Source of the DNA: Desulfobacteraceae bacterium
Lineage (GTDB): Bacteria > Desulfobacterota > Desulfobacteria > Desulfobacterales > JAABSP01
Reading direction: 5' to 3'
Assembly (NCBI GenBank): GCA_011390065.1
Contig: JAABTD010000023.1
Span: 1 to 35,275 of the forward strand
DNA length: 35,275 bases
The translations under genes and the position numbers were made by a program. Position 1 is the first letter of the stretch; every line of letters starts with the position of its first letter. Shown here piece after piece: positions 1 to 8,453 of the stretch. The notes beneath the pieces were generated by a model that was not told the DNA's origin, made no database searches, and worked only from the letters and a program-made list of their open reading frames with translations.

Positions 1-1
1 G

Positions 2-142
2 GACATGATTGCCGGCGCATATTCCCGCGCCAAAAAAAGCGCCGCCCTGGAAACTGGACTGCCCGCTATGACCTTCCCAGAAACCTGCCCGTATTCCCAG
101 GAAGAAATTTTGGATGCGGATTTTTTGCCAAGAGAAATATAG
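2..142 (+). CDS. C-terminal tail of a DUF29-family protein (5' end outside the window)
   Basis: Open frame from the left edge: DMIAGAYSRAKKSAALETGLPAMTFPETCPYSQEEILDADFLPREI*, which resembles the DUF29 C-terminus (ETGLP..TFPETCP.S.E.ILD.DFLP). Confidence 0.7.
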   Translation, partial: DMIAGAYSRAKKSAALETGLPAMTFPETCPYSQEEILDADFLPREI

Positions 143-168
143 CGGAAAGCTCAGCGTGGGAGGCCCGA

Positions 169-229
169 CGTGAATATTCTGCATATCTCCGATCTCGGCA
201 CTGGTTCAGTTGAATGGGAATGTCCATAA
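169..229 (+). pseudogene. Truncated start of a metallophosphoesterase-like gene
   Basis: GTG after a GGAGG-like RBS gives VNILHISDL, the usual N-terminus of calcineurin-like phosphoesterases (M.ILHISDLHFG). It is cut off inside the inverted repeat and soon terminates. Confidence 0.4.
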
Positions 230-333
230 TATCAACAAGTTAGAATCTTGCTGCAATATGCGCCAACATTCTGGATTTTCAAGATAAAAAGCCCTGACCT
301 ATTGGCGTCTCCCATTCAACTGAACCAGTGCCG
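196..333. repeat. 138-bp element bounded by a 24-bp perfect inverted repeat (MITE-like or recombination remnant)
   Basis: Left arm 196-219 cggcactggttcagttgaatggga; right arm 310-333 tcccattcaactgaaccagtgccg, an exact reverse complement. AT-richer 90-nt interior. Confidence 0.75.
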
Positions 334-335
334 CA

Positions 336-626
336 TTGATCGTGGAGGTGATTTCTCCGAGCACGGAATCCTTCGACCGCGGCAAAAAATTCCAGCTTTA
401 CCGGTGCATCCCGTCATTTCAGGAATACCTGCTCATCTCTCAAGATTCGCCGACGGTGGAACGATTTTTCAAGCAAGCCGAAAACAGCTGGCTCTATTCC
501 GTTTCAAACGGGTTGGATGGGAGCGTGGCCATCCAATCGGTCGGGTGTGAACTGTCCCTCGATCATATTTACCGGAAGGTCGCATTCGACGACGCCAATG
601 GAAACCACCGCCCGCAACAAAGATAA
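336..626 (+). pseudogene. Uma2-family (DUF820) endonuclease fragment, C-terminal part only
   Basis: LIVEVISPSTESFDRGKKFQLYRCIPSFQEYLLISQDSPTVERF matches the Uma2 core (LIVEVLSPST..DRG.KF..Y..IPS..EY.L..Q). An in-frame stop (321-323) in the repeat arm cuts off any N-terminus. Confidence 0.65.
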
Positions 627-736
627 CTCCTTATCGATTCAAAGCATTAACAAAAAATGTCCGTCGAAAAAACAAGACCATTGACAATTTCCCCCAATCA
701 TTTTATAGTATCGGACTTGACGCATGGGACCCATGC

Positions 737-830
737 GGAGAGGTGGCCGAGCGGCTGAAGGCCCCGCTCTCGAAAAGCGGTAACCTGGCTAAAACCGGGT
801 TCGTGGGTTCGAATCCCACCCTCTCCGCCA
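737..830 (+). tRNA. tRNA-Ser(CGA)
   Basis: Acceptor GGAGAGG/CCTCTCC, anticodon stem ccgct/agcgg with loop CTCGAAA (anticodon CGA), long variable arm, T-loop GGTTCGAATCC, encoded CCA. Confidence 0.95.
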
Positions 831-855
831 CCTGTGCAGACGTTGTTTCACATAA

Positions 856-897
856 GGGCGCCACGCGCCCGGGGTTCTTAAAGGCCCCTTTTTTTCG
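856..897 (+). terminator. Hairpins plus T-run between the two tRNA-Ser genes
   Basis: gggcgc-cac-gcgccc hairpin at ~856-870 followed by ggggttcttaaaggcccc and TTTTTTT. Confidence 0.4.
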
Positions 898-900
898 TGC

Positions 901-994
901 GGAGAGATGACCGAGTTGGCTGAAGGTGCACGACTGGAAATCGTGTGTGCTGTTAATAGCGGCACCGAGGGTTCGAATCCCTCTCTCTCCGCCA
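901..994 (+). tRNA. tRNA-Ser(GGA)
   Basis: Acceptor GGAGAGA/TCTCTCC, anticodon stem cacga/tcgtg with loop CTGGAAA (anticodon GGA), long variable arm, T-arm GGGTTCGAATCCC, encoded CCA. Confidence 0.95.
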
Positions 995-1032
995 TTTTTA
1001 TTTCTTGAGGTTTTGGCAAAAAAAGCCCCTCC

Positions 1033-2793
1033 ATGTCCTATCTCGTCCTTGCACGCAAATACCGCCCCCAGACCTTCGACGATGTCGTCAAGCAGGATCA
1101 TGTCACCCGCACCCTGAAAAACGCCATCGAAGCCGAACGGGTGGCCCACGCCATCTTGTTTTCCGGTCCCCGGGGCACCGGCAAGACCACCGTGGCCCGG
1201 ATACTGGCCAAGGCCATGAACTGCAAAAACGGCCCTACGGCCGCGCCCTGCAACGCTTGCAGATCCTGCCGGGAGATCACCAGCGGCAACGCGGCGGACG
1301 TTTTTGAAATCGACGGGGCCTCCAACAACGGGGTGGATCACGTCCGGGAGCTGCGGGAAAACGCCAAGTACATGCCCCAGCACAGTTCCTACAAAATCTA
1401 CATCATCGACGAAGTCCACATGCTTTCCACCCCCGCCTTCAACGCCCTGCTCAAAATCCTGGAGGAGCCTCCGGACCACGTTCTCTTCTTTTTCGCCACC
1501 ACCGAACCTCACAAAATCCCCATCACCATCATGTCCCGGTGTCAGCGCCACGACCTTCGGCGCATCCCCATCGAGGACATCACGGCCCACATGGCCGATC
1601 TGTGCCGGCGGGAATCGGTGACCATCGACGACGAGAGCCTGTCCATCATCGCCCGGGAGTCCGGCGGGAGCATGCGGGACGGCCTGAGCCTTTTGGATCA
1701 GGTGATGAGCGCCGCCGAAGGGGAAATCGCCCATGGCGAGGTCCTCGACATCCTCGGCGTGGTGGACCGCCGGGTGCTGTTCGACCTCTCGGCCGCCCTT
1801 TTCCAGGGGGACGTCCCCGCTGTTCTGGGGATCATCGATGATGCCCATGATCTCGGCCACAATCTCAAAATCCTTTATTCAGATCTCATCGAGCATTTTC
1901 GAAATCTCCTGGTGACCCGGCTGGGCAAAGACTCGGATCACCTGGTGGACGTTCCGGCCCACGAGCGGGAGTGGCTGAAAGAACAGGTCAGGGATCTCTC
2001 CGAGATCTACCTGAGCCGGATGGTGGATGCGCTGCTCAAGGAGGAGACCGCCATCAAGTTTTCGGTCCAGGCCAAAATCGCCCTGGAGATGGCCGTTATC
2101 CGGATGTTTCAGGTCAAACCGGCCCTGCCCATCGAGGACCTCATCCAGACGCTCGATCGGTTGCGGGACGAAATGGGCTCGGCTCCGACGGCGCCGGTTC
2201 CCACGCCGGTCAAACGGACCGGACCGCCCGAAACCCAAGTGCATGAACCGCCCCCCGGGTCCTGGTCTCAGCCGACGACGCCGGCGAACCCGCCGCCTGA
2301 GCCGCGGGCGCGCCCTGCAGAATCGAGCCCGGAACCATCGCCTGAGACGGTCCCGCCCGCAGATCCGGCGCCTCTGCCCAAACCGGCGGCTACGTTCAAC
2401 CCATCGGATTCCGAAGAAAAAACGTGGGAAAAGCTGGTGGCCTGCGTAGCCGGGGAAGCGCCTTCGGTGAGCGGCTGCCTGGCCAAATGCCGGCTCAAGG
2501 CGCTGACCGACAACGGACTGACCATCGAAACGCCCGACAACGGCTTCAACCTGAAGCAGATCAAACGGAAGCGCGATAAGATCGAAGCGGCATGTGAAAC
2601 ATTTTTTTGTAAAGAGATGACGTTGAACGTCCAGTCAGGGGACGGCGCCGGCGCCGATCGGCGGGAGAAACTGAACCGCGCGGAGCAGGCGCGGAAGGAA
2701 GCGCTGGGCCATCCCCTGGTGGCGGCGACCCTGGAGATTTTTCAGGGGAAACTGGTCGATATCGACATAATAGACGGTACGGAAGGAGGATAA
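1033..2793 (+). CDS. dnaX: DNA polymerase III subunit gamma/tau
   Basis: MSYLVLARKYRPQTFDDVVKQDHVTRTLKNAI..., Walker A GPRGTGKTTVARI, zinc-binding cysteines (CNACRSC), IIDEVHMLSTPAFNALLKILEEPP. Confidence 0.97.
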   Translation: MSYLVLARKYRPQTFDDVVKQDHVTRTLKNAIEAERVAHAILFSGPRGTGKTTVARILAKAMNCKNGPTAAPCNACRSCREITSGNAADVFEIDGASNNGVDHVRELRENAKYMPQHSSYKIYIIDEVHMLSTPAFNALLKILEEPPDHVLFFFATTEPHKIPITIMSRCQRHDLRRIPIEDITAHMADLCRRESVTIDDESLSIIARESGGSMRDGLSLLDQVMSAAEGEIAHGEVLDILGVVDRRVLFDLSAALFQGDVPAVLGIIDDAHDLGHNLKILYSDLIEHFRNLLVTRLGKDSDHLVDVPAHEREWLKEQVRDLSEIYLSRMVDALLKEETAIKFSVQAKIALEMAVIRMFQVKPALPIEDLIQTLDRLRDEMGSAPTAPVPTPVKRTGPPETQVHEPPPGSWSQPTTPANPPPEPRARPAESSPEPSPETVPPADPAPLPKPAATFNPSDSEEKTWEKLVACVAGEAPSVSGCLAKCRLKALTDNGLTIETPDNGFNLKQIKRKRDKIEAACETFFCKEMTLNVQSGDGAGADRREKLNRAEQARKEALGHPLVAATLEIFQGKLVDIDIIDGTEGG

Positions 2794-2799
2794 CGCCCT

Positions 2800-3111
2800 A
2801 TGAAAGGCATGGGAAACATGATGAAGCAGGCCCAGAAGCTCCAGGCCAAGATGATGAAGATGCAGGAGGAGCTGGGCGATCAAACGGTGGAGAGCGCAGC
2901 CGGCGGGGGCATGGTGAATGTCGTGGCCAATGGCAAGCAGCAGATCGTCTCCATCCGGATCGAAAAGGAAGTGGTCGATCCCGAAGATGTCGAGATGCTT
3001 CAGGATCTGGTGATGGCGGCGGTCAATGACGCCCTGGCCAAATCCCAGGAGATGGTTTCTTCCGAGATGAGCAAGGTCACGGGCGGCATGAGCATACCGG
3101 GACTGATGTAA
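2800..3111 (+). CDS. YbaB/EbfC family nucleoid-associated protein
   Basis: [26 protein letters not shown]... immediately after dnaX and before recR, the conserved order. Confidence 0.95.
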   Translation: MKGMGNMMKQAQKLQAKMMKMQEELGDQTVESAAGGGMVNVVANGKQQIVSIRIEKEVVDPEDVEMLQDLVMAAVNDALAKSQEMVSSEMSKVTGGMSIPGLM

Positions 3112-3710
3112 TGAGCCACTACCCGGCGTCCATTCTCCGCTTGATCCAGCATTTTTCCCGGCTCCCGTCCATCGGGGAAAAGACGGCCGAACGGTTGGCC
3201 ATGCATGTGCTTCGGGCCCCGAAAAAAGAGGCAGAGGGGCTGGCGGCCGCCCTTCTCGACCTCAAAGAAACGGTCCGGCTCTGCAGCCAGTGCTTCGGCC
3301 TCAGCGATGCCGAGGTCTGCCGCATTTGCGCCGATCCGGCCCGGGACGCCGCCCTGGTCTGCGTGGTGGAGCAGCCGGCCGAGATGGTCGCCATTGAACG
3401 GGCGGGAGCGTTCAGGGGAAAATACCACATCCTCCAGGGGACGCTTTCGCCCATGAACGGGGTGGGGCCCGAGGAGATTCGGATCAAGGAACTTCTGGAC
3501 AGGGCCGAACGCGGCGGGGTCGCGGAGATTGTGCTGGCCACCGGCACCAGTGTCGAGGGAGAGGCCACGGCCAGCTATATTGCGGAATGCCTCAAAGGTT
3601 TCCCCGTCAAGATCACCCGCATCGCCTCGGGAGTGCCCATCGGCGGAGACCTGAAATTCGTGGACGGGATGACCCTCAAGCGGGCTATGGAGACCCGGTA
3701 TGTTCTCTGA
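3111..3710 (+). CDS. recR: Recombination protein RecR
   Basis: LIQHFSRLPSIGEKTAERLA, zinc finger CSQCFGLSDAEVCRICADPARD, Toprim region VVEQPAEMVAIERAG..YHILQGTLSPMNGVGPEEI. Confidence 0.97.
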   Translation: MSHYPASILRLIQHFSRLPSIGEKTAERLAMHVLRAPKKEAEGLAAALLDLKETVRLCSQCFGLSDAEVCRICADPARDAALVCVVEQPAEMVAIERAGAFRGKYHILQGTLSPMNGVGPEEIRIKELLDRAERGGVAEIVLATGTSVEGEATASYIAECLKGFPVKITRIASGVPIGGDLKFVDGMTLKRAMETRYVL

Positions 3711-4110
3711 CCTCGGTCCCGACGACCTCTTTGAATGCCAAATGTGCGGCGAATGCTGCCGGGGCTACGGCGGCGCCTACGTTGGCCCCGGGGATGTCCG
3801 CGCCATCGCCGAATTTATCGGCGAAGATCCGGAAACCTTCCGGGATCGATACTGCCAGCTGTCCGGCAGCCGGCCGCTGCTGGCTCAGGGCGGCGATGGA
3901 CGGTGCGTTTTCTGGGATCATCTGTGCACCATTCATCCAGTGAAGCCCCGCATGTGCCGTCAGTGGCCTTTTATCCGGGCGATTCTGGTGGATGTCCGGA
4001 ACTGGCGGACCATGGCGGATTCTTGCCCGGGCATCCGGGCGGACGCTCCCGAGGAAGCGGTTCTGCGCGTCGTCCGGGAGAAACTGGCCGAAAGCGGCGC
4101 CCCGGCATGA
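3700..4110 (+). CDS. YkgJ-family cysteine cluster protein
   Basis: CQMCGECCRGYGGAYVGPGDV...CVFWDHLCTIHPVKPRMCRQWPF, the cysteine pattern of this family. Confidence 0.85.
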   Translation: MFSDLGPDDLFECQMCGECCRGYGGAYVGPGDVRAIAEFIGEDPETFRDRYCQLSGSRPLLAQGGDGRCVFWDHLCTIHPVKPRMCRQWPFIRAILVDVRNWRTMADSCPGIRADAPEEAVLRVVREKLAESGAPA

Positions 4111-4916
4111 TCGGCATCCTGGACGACGGTTTGGGCGGCCTCGCCGCCGTGGACTCGTTGAGACGCCATTTGCCCGATTGCGACCTTCTCTATTTCGGGG
4201 ACACCGCCCACGGACCTTACGGAGCCAGAAGCGCCGAAACCGCGGCTCGGTTTGCCCTGGACGGCGCCCGGCGCCTGGCGGCCCTGGGCGCCCGCCTGAT
4301 TCTGCTGACGTCCCACAGCATCGCCGCCGCATCCGGTGATCGGTTGGCGAAGGCCGTCGATCTCCCTGTTTTCAGTCCGCTCCAGCCGGGCGCTGCAAAG
4401 GCGGCAGCCCGGACCCGAAAGGGCGCCGTCGGGGTGATCGGCGCCCCCCTCACCGTCGAGGCCAACGCTTACGCCGACGCGATGTTATCCCTCAACGCCG
4501 GCATTCGGGTTTACCAGGTCGCTTGTCCCCTCCTGCCGCTCTTGATCGAAGAGGGACGGCTCAAAAAACCCGAAACCATCCTGATAGTCCGGAAATACCT
4601 TCTGCCGCTGAAAACCCGCCAGATCGACGCCCTGATCCTGGGCGAGGCCCATTATCTCCGCCTTTCCGGGACCATCGCCAGAAAAGCCGGCAAACGGGTC
4701 GCGTTGATCGATCCCTTCGAGGCCATGGCCGAATCCGTTCGCATCTTTCTGGAGGACGCCCCGGATGTCGAGGCCCGGCTTCCCCGAAACGGACGCCTCC
4801 GGATCGTGCTGTCGGACATCCCCGGAGGCGCGGAGAAAACAGCCCGGGCCCTCCTGGGCCGGAACCTTCAACTGGAACCGGCGCCCATCACGACTCCGGC
4901 GGCCGCTGCTTCCTGA
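4107..4916 (+). CDS. Glutamate racemase (MurI)-like Asp/Glu racemase superfamily protein lacking both catalytic cysteines
   Basis: MIGILDDGLGGLAAVDSLRRHLPDCDLLYFGDTAHGPYG... LLTSHSIAAA (in place of .ACNTAS.), VACPLLPLLIEEG, LILGEAHYL (in place of LGCTHYP). Start overlaps the ykgJ-like stop (ATGA). Confidence 0.85.
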   Translation: MIGILDDGLGGLAAVDSLRRHLPDCDLLYFGDTAHGPYGARSAETAARFALDGARRLAALGARLILLTSHSIAAASGDRLAKAVDLPVFSPLQPGAAKAAARTRKGAVGVIGAPLTVEANAYADAMLSLNAGIRVYQVACPLLPLLIEEGRLKKPETILIVRKYLLPLKTRQIDALILGEAHYLRLSGTIARKAGKRVALIDPFEAMAESVRIFLEDAPDVEARLPRNGRLRIVLSDIPGGAEKTARALLGRNLQLEPAPITTPAAAAS

Positions 4917-4927
4917 TCTGCTTCGAT

Positions 4928-6814
4928 TTACCGCTTTTCCTCTGCGCCTTTGTCTTTCAGTCCTTTTCGAATAAACGCTTCGGCATCTGCCTTGTTCAGA
5001 GGCCGTGCAAAGAGAAATCCTTGGGCGAGCTGACATTTCATGCCGGATAAGACCGTCCGCTGATCCACTGTCTCCACGCCTTCGGCGATGACGTTCATCC
5101 CCAGGCGATGGGCCAGGGAGATGATGGCCTCCACGATCTCCCGGTCCGGTGTGGCGGTCTGCTGAATGGGCATGACAAACCGGCGATCCACTTTGAGGGT
5201 GTCCACGGGGAGTTGCTGGAGATAACTCAGGGATGAGTAGCCGGTGCCGAAATCATCGATGACGATCTGGATGCCGAGTTTTTTCAGCCGGAGCAGGGTC
5301 TCCATGGCCGCTCCGGCATCCGTCAGCAACATGCTTTCGGTGATCTCCAGTTTCAGCAACTCCGGGGAAAAGCCGGTTTCCTCGAGCGCCGTTTTCACTT
5401 CCCGCAAAAGGGCCTCATGGGAAAACTGCTTGACGGAGATGTTGACGCTGACGAAAAGCCGTGGACAGTCCGGGTTCTCCATCTGCCATTCAACCATCTG
5501 GCGGCATGCTTCGTTGAGGATCCACCGTCCCAGGGGGATGATGATGCCGGTCTCTTCGGCAAGGGGGATGAAGGTATCCGGATAGATCACCCCGTGCGAC
5601 GGGTGGCGCCATCGGATCAGGGCCTCGAATCCGATAAGATCCCCGGTCTCCATGGATACGATGGGCTGGTAATAAAGTTCGAACTCGTTCCGGGTCAGGG
5701 CCCGGCGGAGGTCCATCTCCAGTTGCAGGTTCTGGAGGGCTCGCTCGTGGAGCCGGCGGTCGAAAATCTCATATCGGGTCTTGCCCTGCTTTTTAGCATT
5801 GTACATGGCGGCATCCGCATCCCGAATGACATTATCCGGCCATTCGTAGGTTTCGGCGTTGAGGACGACCCCGATGCTGACCCGAACGAATATTTCCTGA
5901 TCGCCCATAAGGAACGGGTCGTAGAGCAGTTCATGGATCCGGTCGGCGATGGCCAGGGCCGATGCGGAGACGTCGATGTCTTCCAGCAGGATGGCGAACT
6001 CGTCGTTTCCAATGCGGCAGAGGGTGTCGAAGTCCCGCAGGCAGCTTTTCAGCCGCTGGGCAAAGGACTGGAGGAGGTTGTCCCCTGCCTGATAGCCTAA
6101 GCTTTCGTTGACGTTCCTGAACCGGTCGATATCCAGATAGAGCAGGGTGAACCGGTAGCCCGGATGACGCCGGCGCCGGTTAATGGCCATGGTCAGATGA
6201 TCGATCAGGAGCGCCCGGTTGGGCAGATCGGTCAGTCCGTCGTAGAGGGCTTGGTGCTGCAATTCTTCCTCCGCCGCCTTCAGTTCCGAGATGTCCGACA
6301 GGGAGACCAGTCTATCCCCGGCGCCGGGGATAACGGAGAAGTTGATGAAAACCGGTTTTGCGCCTCCGTTGCGATCCACGAAGGCGCAGTCGCAGGTTCG
6401 GGGCCCGGATGCATCCGCGTCGTCCATGCGCAGCGCCCTTCGCACTTTCTCCTGATCTTTGGAATGGATGAACGCCATCCAGGTCTTCTGGCCTTCCACC
6501 TCCTCCCGGCGGTAGCCGGTGAGGGTTTCGAATTGGCTGTTGGCCTTGATGATGATCATGTCGGCATCGACGATGAGGGCGCCGGCGCCGTTGTTCTCGA
6601 AGATGGATCTGAATCGTTTCTCGGATCGACGGAACCGATTCAGCAGAAACTGGGTGACCAGTCCGTAAAAGAGGATGGTGAGGGCGGCCACATATATGGC
6701 GGGGTCCAGCTTTCGCGTCCACAGCGCCAGGGCTAAATAAAAGCCCGCCGCGCCGACGGCGACGATGCCGAGGCCGATCGTTTCGTATGAGAGCCTGCCG
6801 GAACGGATTCCCAT
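4928..6814 (-). CDS. PAS-GGDEF-EAL signalling protein with N-terminal TM helices
   Basis: Two hydrophobic segments, PAS region, GGDEF domain with RIGNDEF, EAL domain with GFEALIRWRHP and DDFGTGYSSLSYLQQLPVDTLKVDR. Confidence 0.93.
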   Translation of the reverse strand: MGIRSGRLSYETIGLGIVAVGAAGFYLALALWTRKLDPAIYVAALTILFYGLVTQFLLNRFRRSEKRFRSIFENNGAGALIVDADMIIIKANSQFETLTGYRREEVEGQKTWMAFIHSKDQEKVRRALRMDDADASGPRTCDCAFVDRNGGAKPVFINFSVIPGAGDRLVSLSDISELKAAEEELQHQALYDGLTDLPNRALLIDHLTMAINRRRRHPGYRFTLLYLDIDRFRNVNESLGYQAGDNLLQSFAQRLKSCLRDFDTLCRIGNDEFAILLEDIDVSASALAIADRIHELLYDPFLMGDQEIFVRVSIGVVLNAETYEWPDNVIRDADAAMYNAKKQGKTRYEIFDRRLHERALQNLQLEMDLRRALTRNEFELYYQPIVSMETGDLIGFEALIRWRHPSHGVIYPDTFIPLAEETGIIIPLGRWILNEACRQMVEWQMENPDCPRLFVSVNISVKQFSHEALLREVKTALEETGFSPELLKLEITESMLLTDAGAAMETLLRLKKLGIQIVIDDFGTGYSSLSYLQQLPVDTLKVDRRFVMPIQQTATPDREIVEAIISLAHRLGMNVIAEGVETVDQRTVLSGMKCQLAQGFLFARPLNKADAEAFIRKGLKDKGAEEKR

Positions 6815-6816
6815 GG

Positions 6817-7623
6817 TCAGACGATCTGCAGGTGCTTTCGAACCTGGGAATGGATGCCGGGGGGCGTCGCGAGGAGGTGCTCCGCTTCCTTGTCTCCATG
6901 GATGTAATCGGCCAGGAAAAACTCGCCGCCGTCCATTTTGTGGATCTTTCCCCCGGCGGCATTGACGATGATGGAGGCGGCGGCCAGTTCCTGGTAGGAT
7001 TCATTGGCGATTACGGCGCCTTCGGCGCATCCGGCGGCCACGTAGCACAGATGGGCGGCGGTGCAGCCCAGGTTCCGGATTTTTCCTGGAAAGTTCGAGC
7101 GGTACCGTTGATGGAACCGGGAATAGGTGAGCAGGAGGCTCTCGTCGTTGATGACGTCCTGGGATGAAATCCGAATGGGACGGTCGTTCCAGTAGGCGGC
7201 CTCTCCGGCCCGGGCCTGAAACAGATCGCTGGTGGCGGCCATGTAGAAAGCGCCGAAAAGAGGCCAGTAGTTTTCAAACAGCGCCAGGGAAATCCCCCAT
7301 ATGGGGATGCCCGCCTGGAAATTGGCCACGCCGTCCAGCGGGTCGAAGATCCACAGGTGCCGGTTCTCCTCGTGGGTGTAGTCGTTGCCCTCCAGAAGGT
7401 CCGGGAAGATCCGGTGTTCCGGGAAGGTCGCCTTGAGTTCCCGGGCGAAATATTCCGAGAGCTGAATTTCCGCCTCCGTGACCAACCCCTGGTCGAACTT
7501 CACTTTGTTTTCACCGCGACCGGAAAATGCCAGAGCCTTTTCCCCCAGCCGGTTGACGATGTCCAGCGCAAAACCGCTCAGCTCGTCGATCTTCTGACCT
7601 GGCCTGTGATCCGCAACCGCCAT
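6817..7623 (-). CDS. Inositol monophosphatase family protein
   Basis: HLWIFDPLDGVANFQAGIPIWGISLAL resembles W.IDP.DGT.NF..G.P. ATG at 7623 (MAVADHRPGQ) has a GAGGAGG RBS, so the ORF-track start at 7704 is probably too long. Confidence 0.85.
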   Translation of the reverse strand: MAVADHRPGQKIDELSGFALDIVNRLGEKALAFSGRGENKVKFDQGLVTEAEIQLSEYFARELKATFPEHRIFPDLLEGNDYTHEENRHLWIFDPLDGVANFQAGIPIWGISLALFENYWPLFGAFYMAATSDLFQARAGEAAYWNDRPIRISSQDVINDESLLLTYSRFHQRYRSNFPGKIRNLGCTAAHLCYVAAGCAEGAVIANESYQELAAASIIVNAAGGKIHKMDGGEFFLADYIHGDKEAEHLLATPPGIHSQVRKHLQIV

Positions 7624-7736
7624 TTCGCCTCCTCTTTTTTTCGGTGTCAAGCTTTTGGCTGTTGTATCAAAACCGTCCGTATTGTAAAAGGGAATTTTTT
7701 GCAATCCTTACTATGGGCGCATAAACGACGGATTGG

Positions 7737-8372
7737 ATGATGGCCGGATCGAATGATAGATTGATATATAGATCGATATCAGGGACCGAATTGAACGATC
7801 GACATGGACCAGAAGCGTCAGGGGCGAGCATTCCGGGCAATCGTGTTCAGCGCGTTTTAAAGAGCCTCTACCAGCGGCTCATCAGGATCCGGGGCAAACC
7901 CACTGAAATTGCCCGGGGCTTTGCCTTGGGCGTCTTTGTGGGCATGTCGCCGTTCATCGGATTCCATACGGCCCTGGCGATTTTCATCGCCAGTCTTTTG
8001 AAGTGGAATAAAATCGCGTCGGCCATCGGCGTCTGGATTTCCAACCCGGCCACGGCCCCGATCCTCTACAGCCTGACCTATTATGTCGGCACGCGCCTTC
8101 TGGGAAAGAGCGGGACGCTGTCGTTTCCCCTGGGCATCGACGTCCCGGCTTTTCTGACCACCCTCGCCGGCGTACCCGAAATCCTCTGGTCCATGGTGCT
8201 GGGGGGCGTGGTTCTGGGCCTGCCCCTGGCCCTGGCGGCTTATTATTTCGTCCTTTCAGCGGTCCGGAAATACCAGGAGGAAATCAGGGAAAAGCTCATT
8301 CGACAAAAAGCACTGAGAGCCAGAAAAAGGGAGCATCGGCGGAAAAAGCGAAATCGGGTAGAAAATCCTTGA
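7737..8372 (+). CDS. DUF2062 domain-containing membrane protein
   Basis: PTEIARGFALGVFVGMSPFIGFHTALAIFIASLLKWNKIASAIGVWISNPATAP, a DUF2062 signature. Exact start uncertain. Confidence 0.85.
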   Translation: MMAGSNDRLIYRSISGTELNDRHGPEASGASIPGNRVQRVLKSLYQRLIRIRGKPTEIARGFALGVFVGMSPFIGFHTALAIFIASLLKWNKIASAIGVWISNPATAPILYSLTYYVGTRLLGKSGTLSFPLGIDVPAFLTTLAGVPEILWSMVLGGVVLGLPLALAAYYFVLSAVRKYQEEIREKLIRQKALRARKREHRRKKRNRVENP

Positions 8373-8397
8373 CAAGAAAGGGATCTTTTTGTACATA
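8369..8397 (+). promoter_or_regulatory. Candidate sigma-70-like promoter for rpsT
   Basis: TTGACA (8369-8374), 17-nt spacer, TACATA (8392-8397), overlapping the end of the DUF2062 gene. Confidence 0.4.
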
Positions 8398-8453
8398 AAC
8401 GGTTTTATTGATGAATATATAGATGTGTATACCTCAGGAAAGGAGCAGGAAGC

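Noticed and set aside
196-333. Integron attC site
   Set aside because: GTTGAAT and ATTCAAC fit GTTRRRY/RYYYAAC individually, but they occur in the wrong order for attC and the arms are perfectly paired without extrahelical bases.
703-1860. 385-aa minus-strand ORF (and nested 789-1034 ORF)
   Set aside because: Contains RGIRTLGAA and VAERVGFEPTNPVLARLPLFESGAFSRSATSP, the classic spurious translation of antisense tRNA-Ser genes, and it overlaps dnaX on the opposite strand.
2407-2430. Programmed frameshift in dnaX at gaagaaaaaacg
   Set aside because: The A6 run does not form the A AAA AAG heptamer in frame, and the -1 frame stays open for about 50 codons (stop near 2577), so no clear gamma product.
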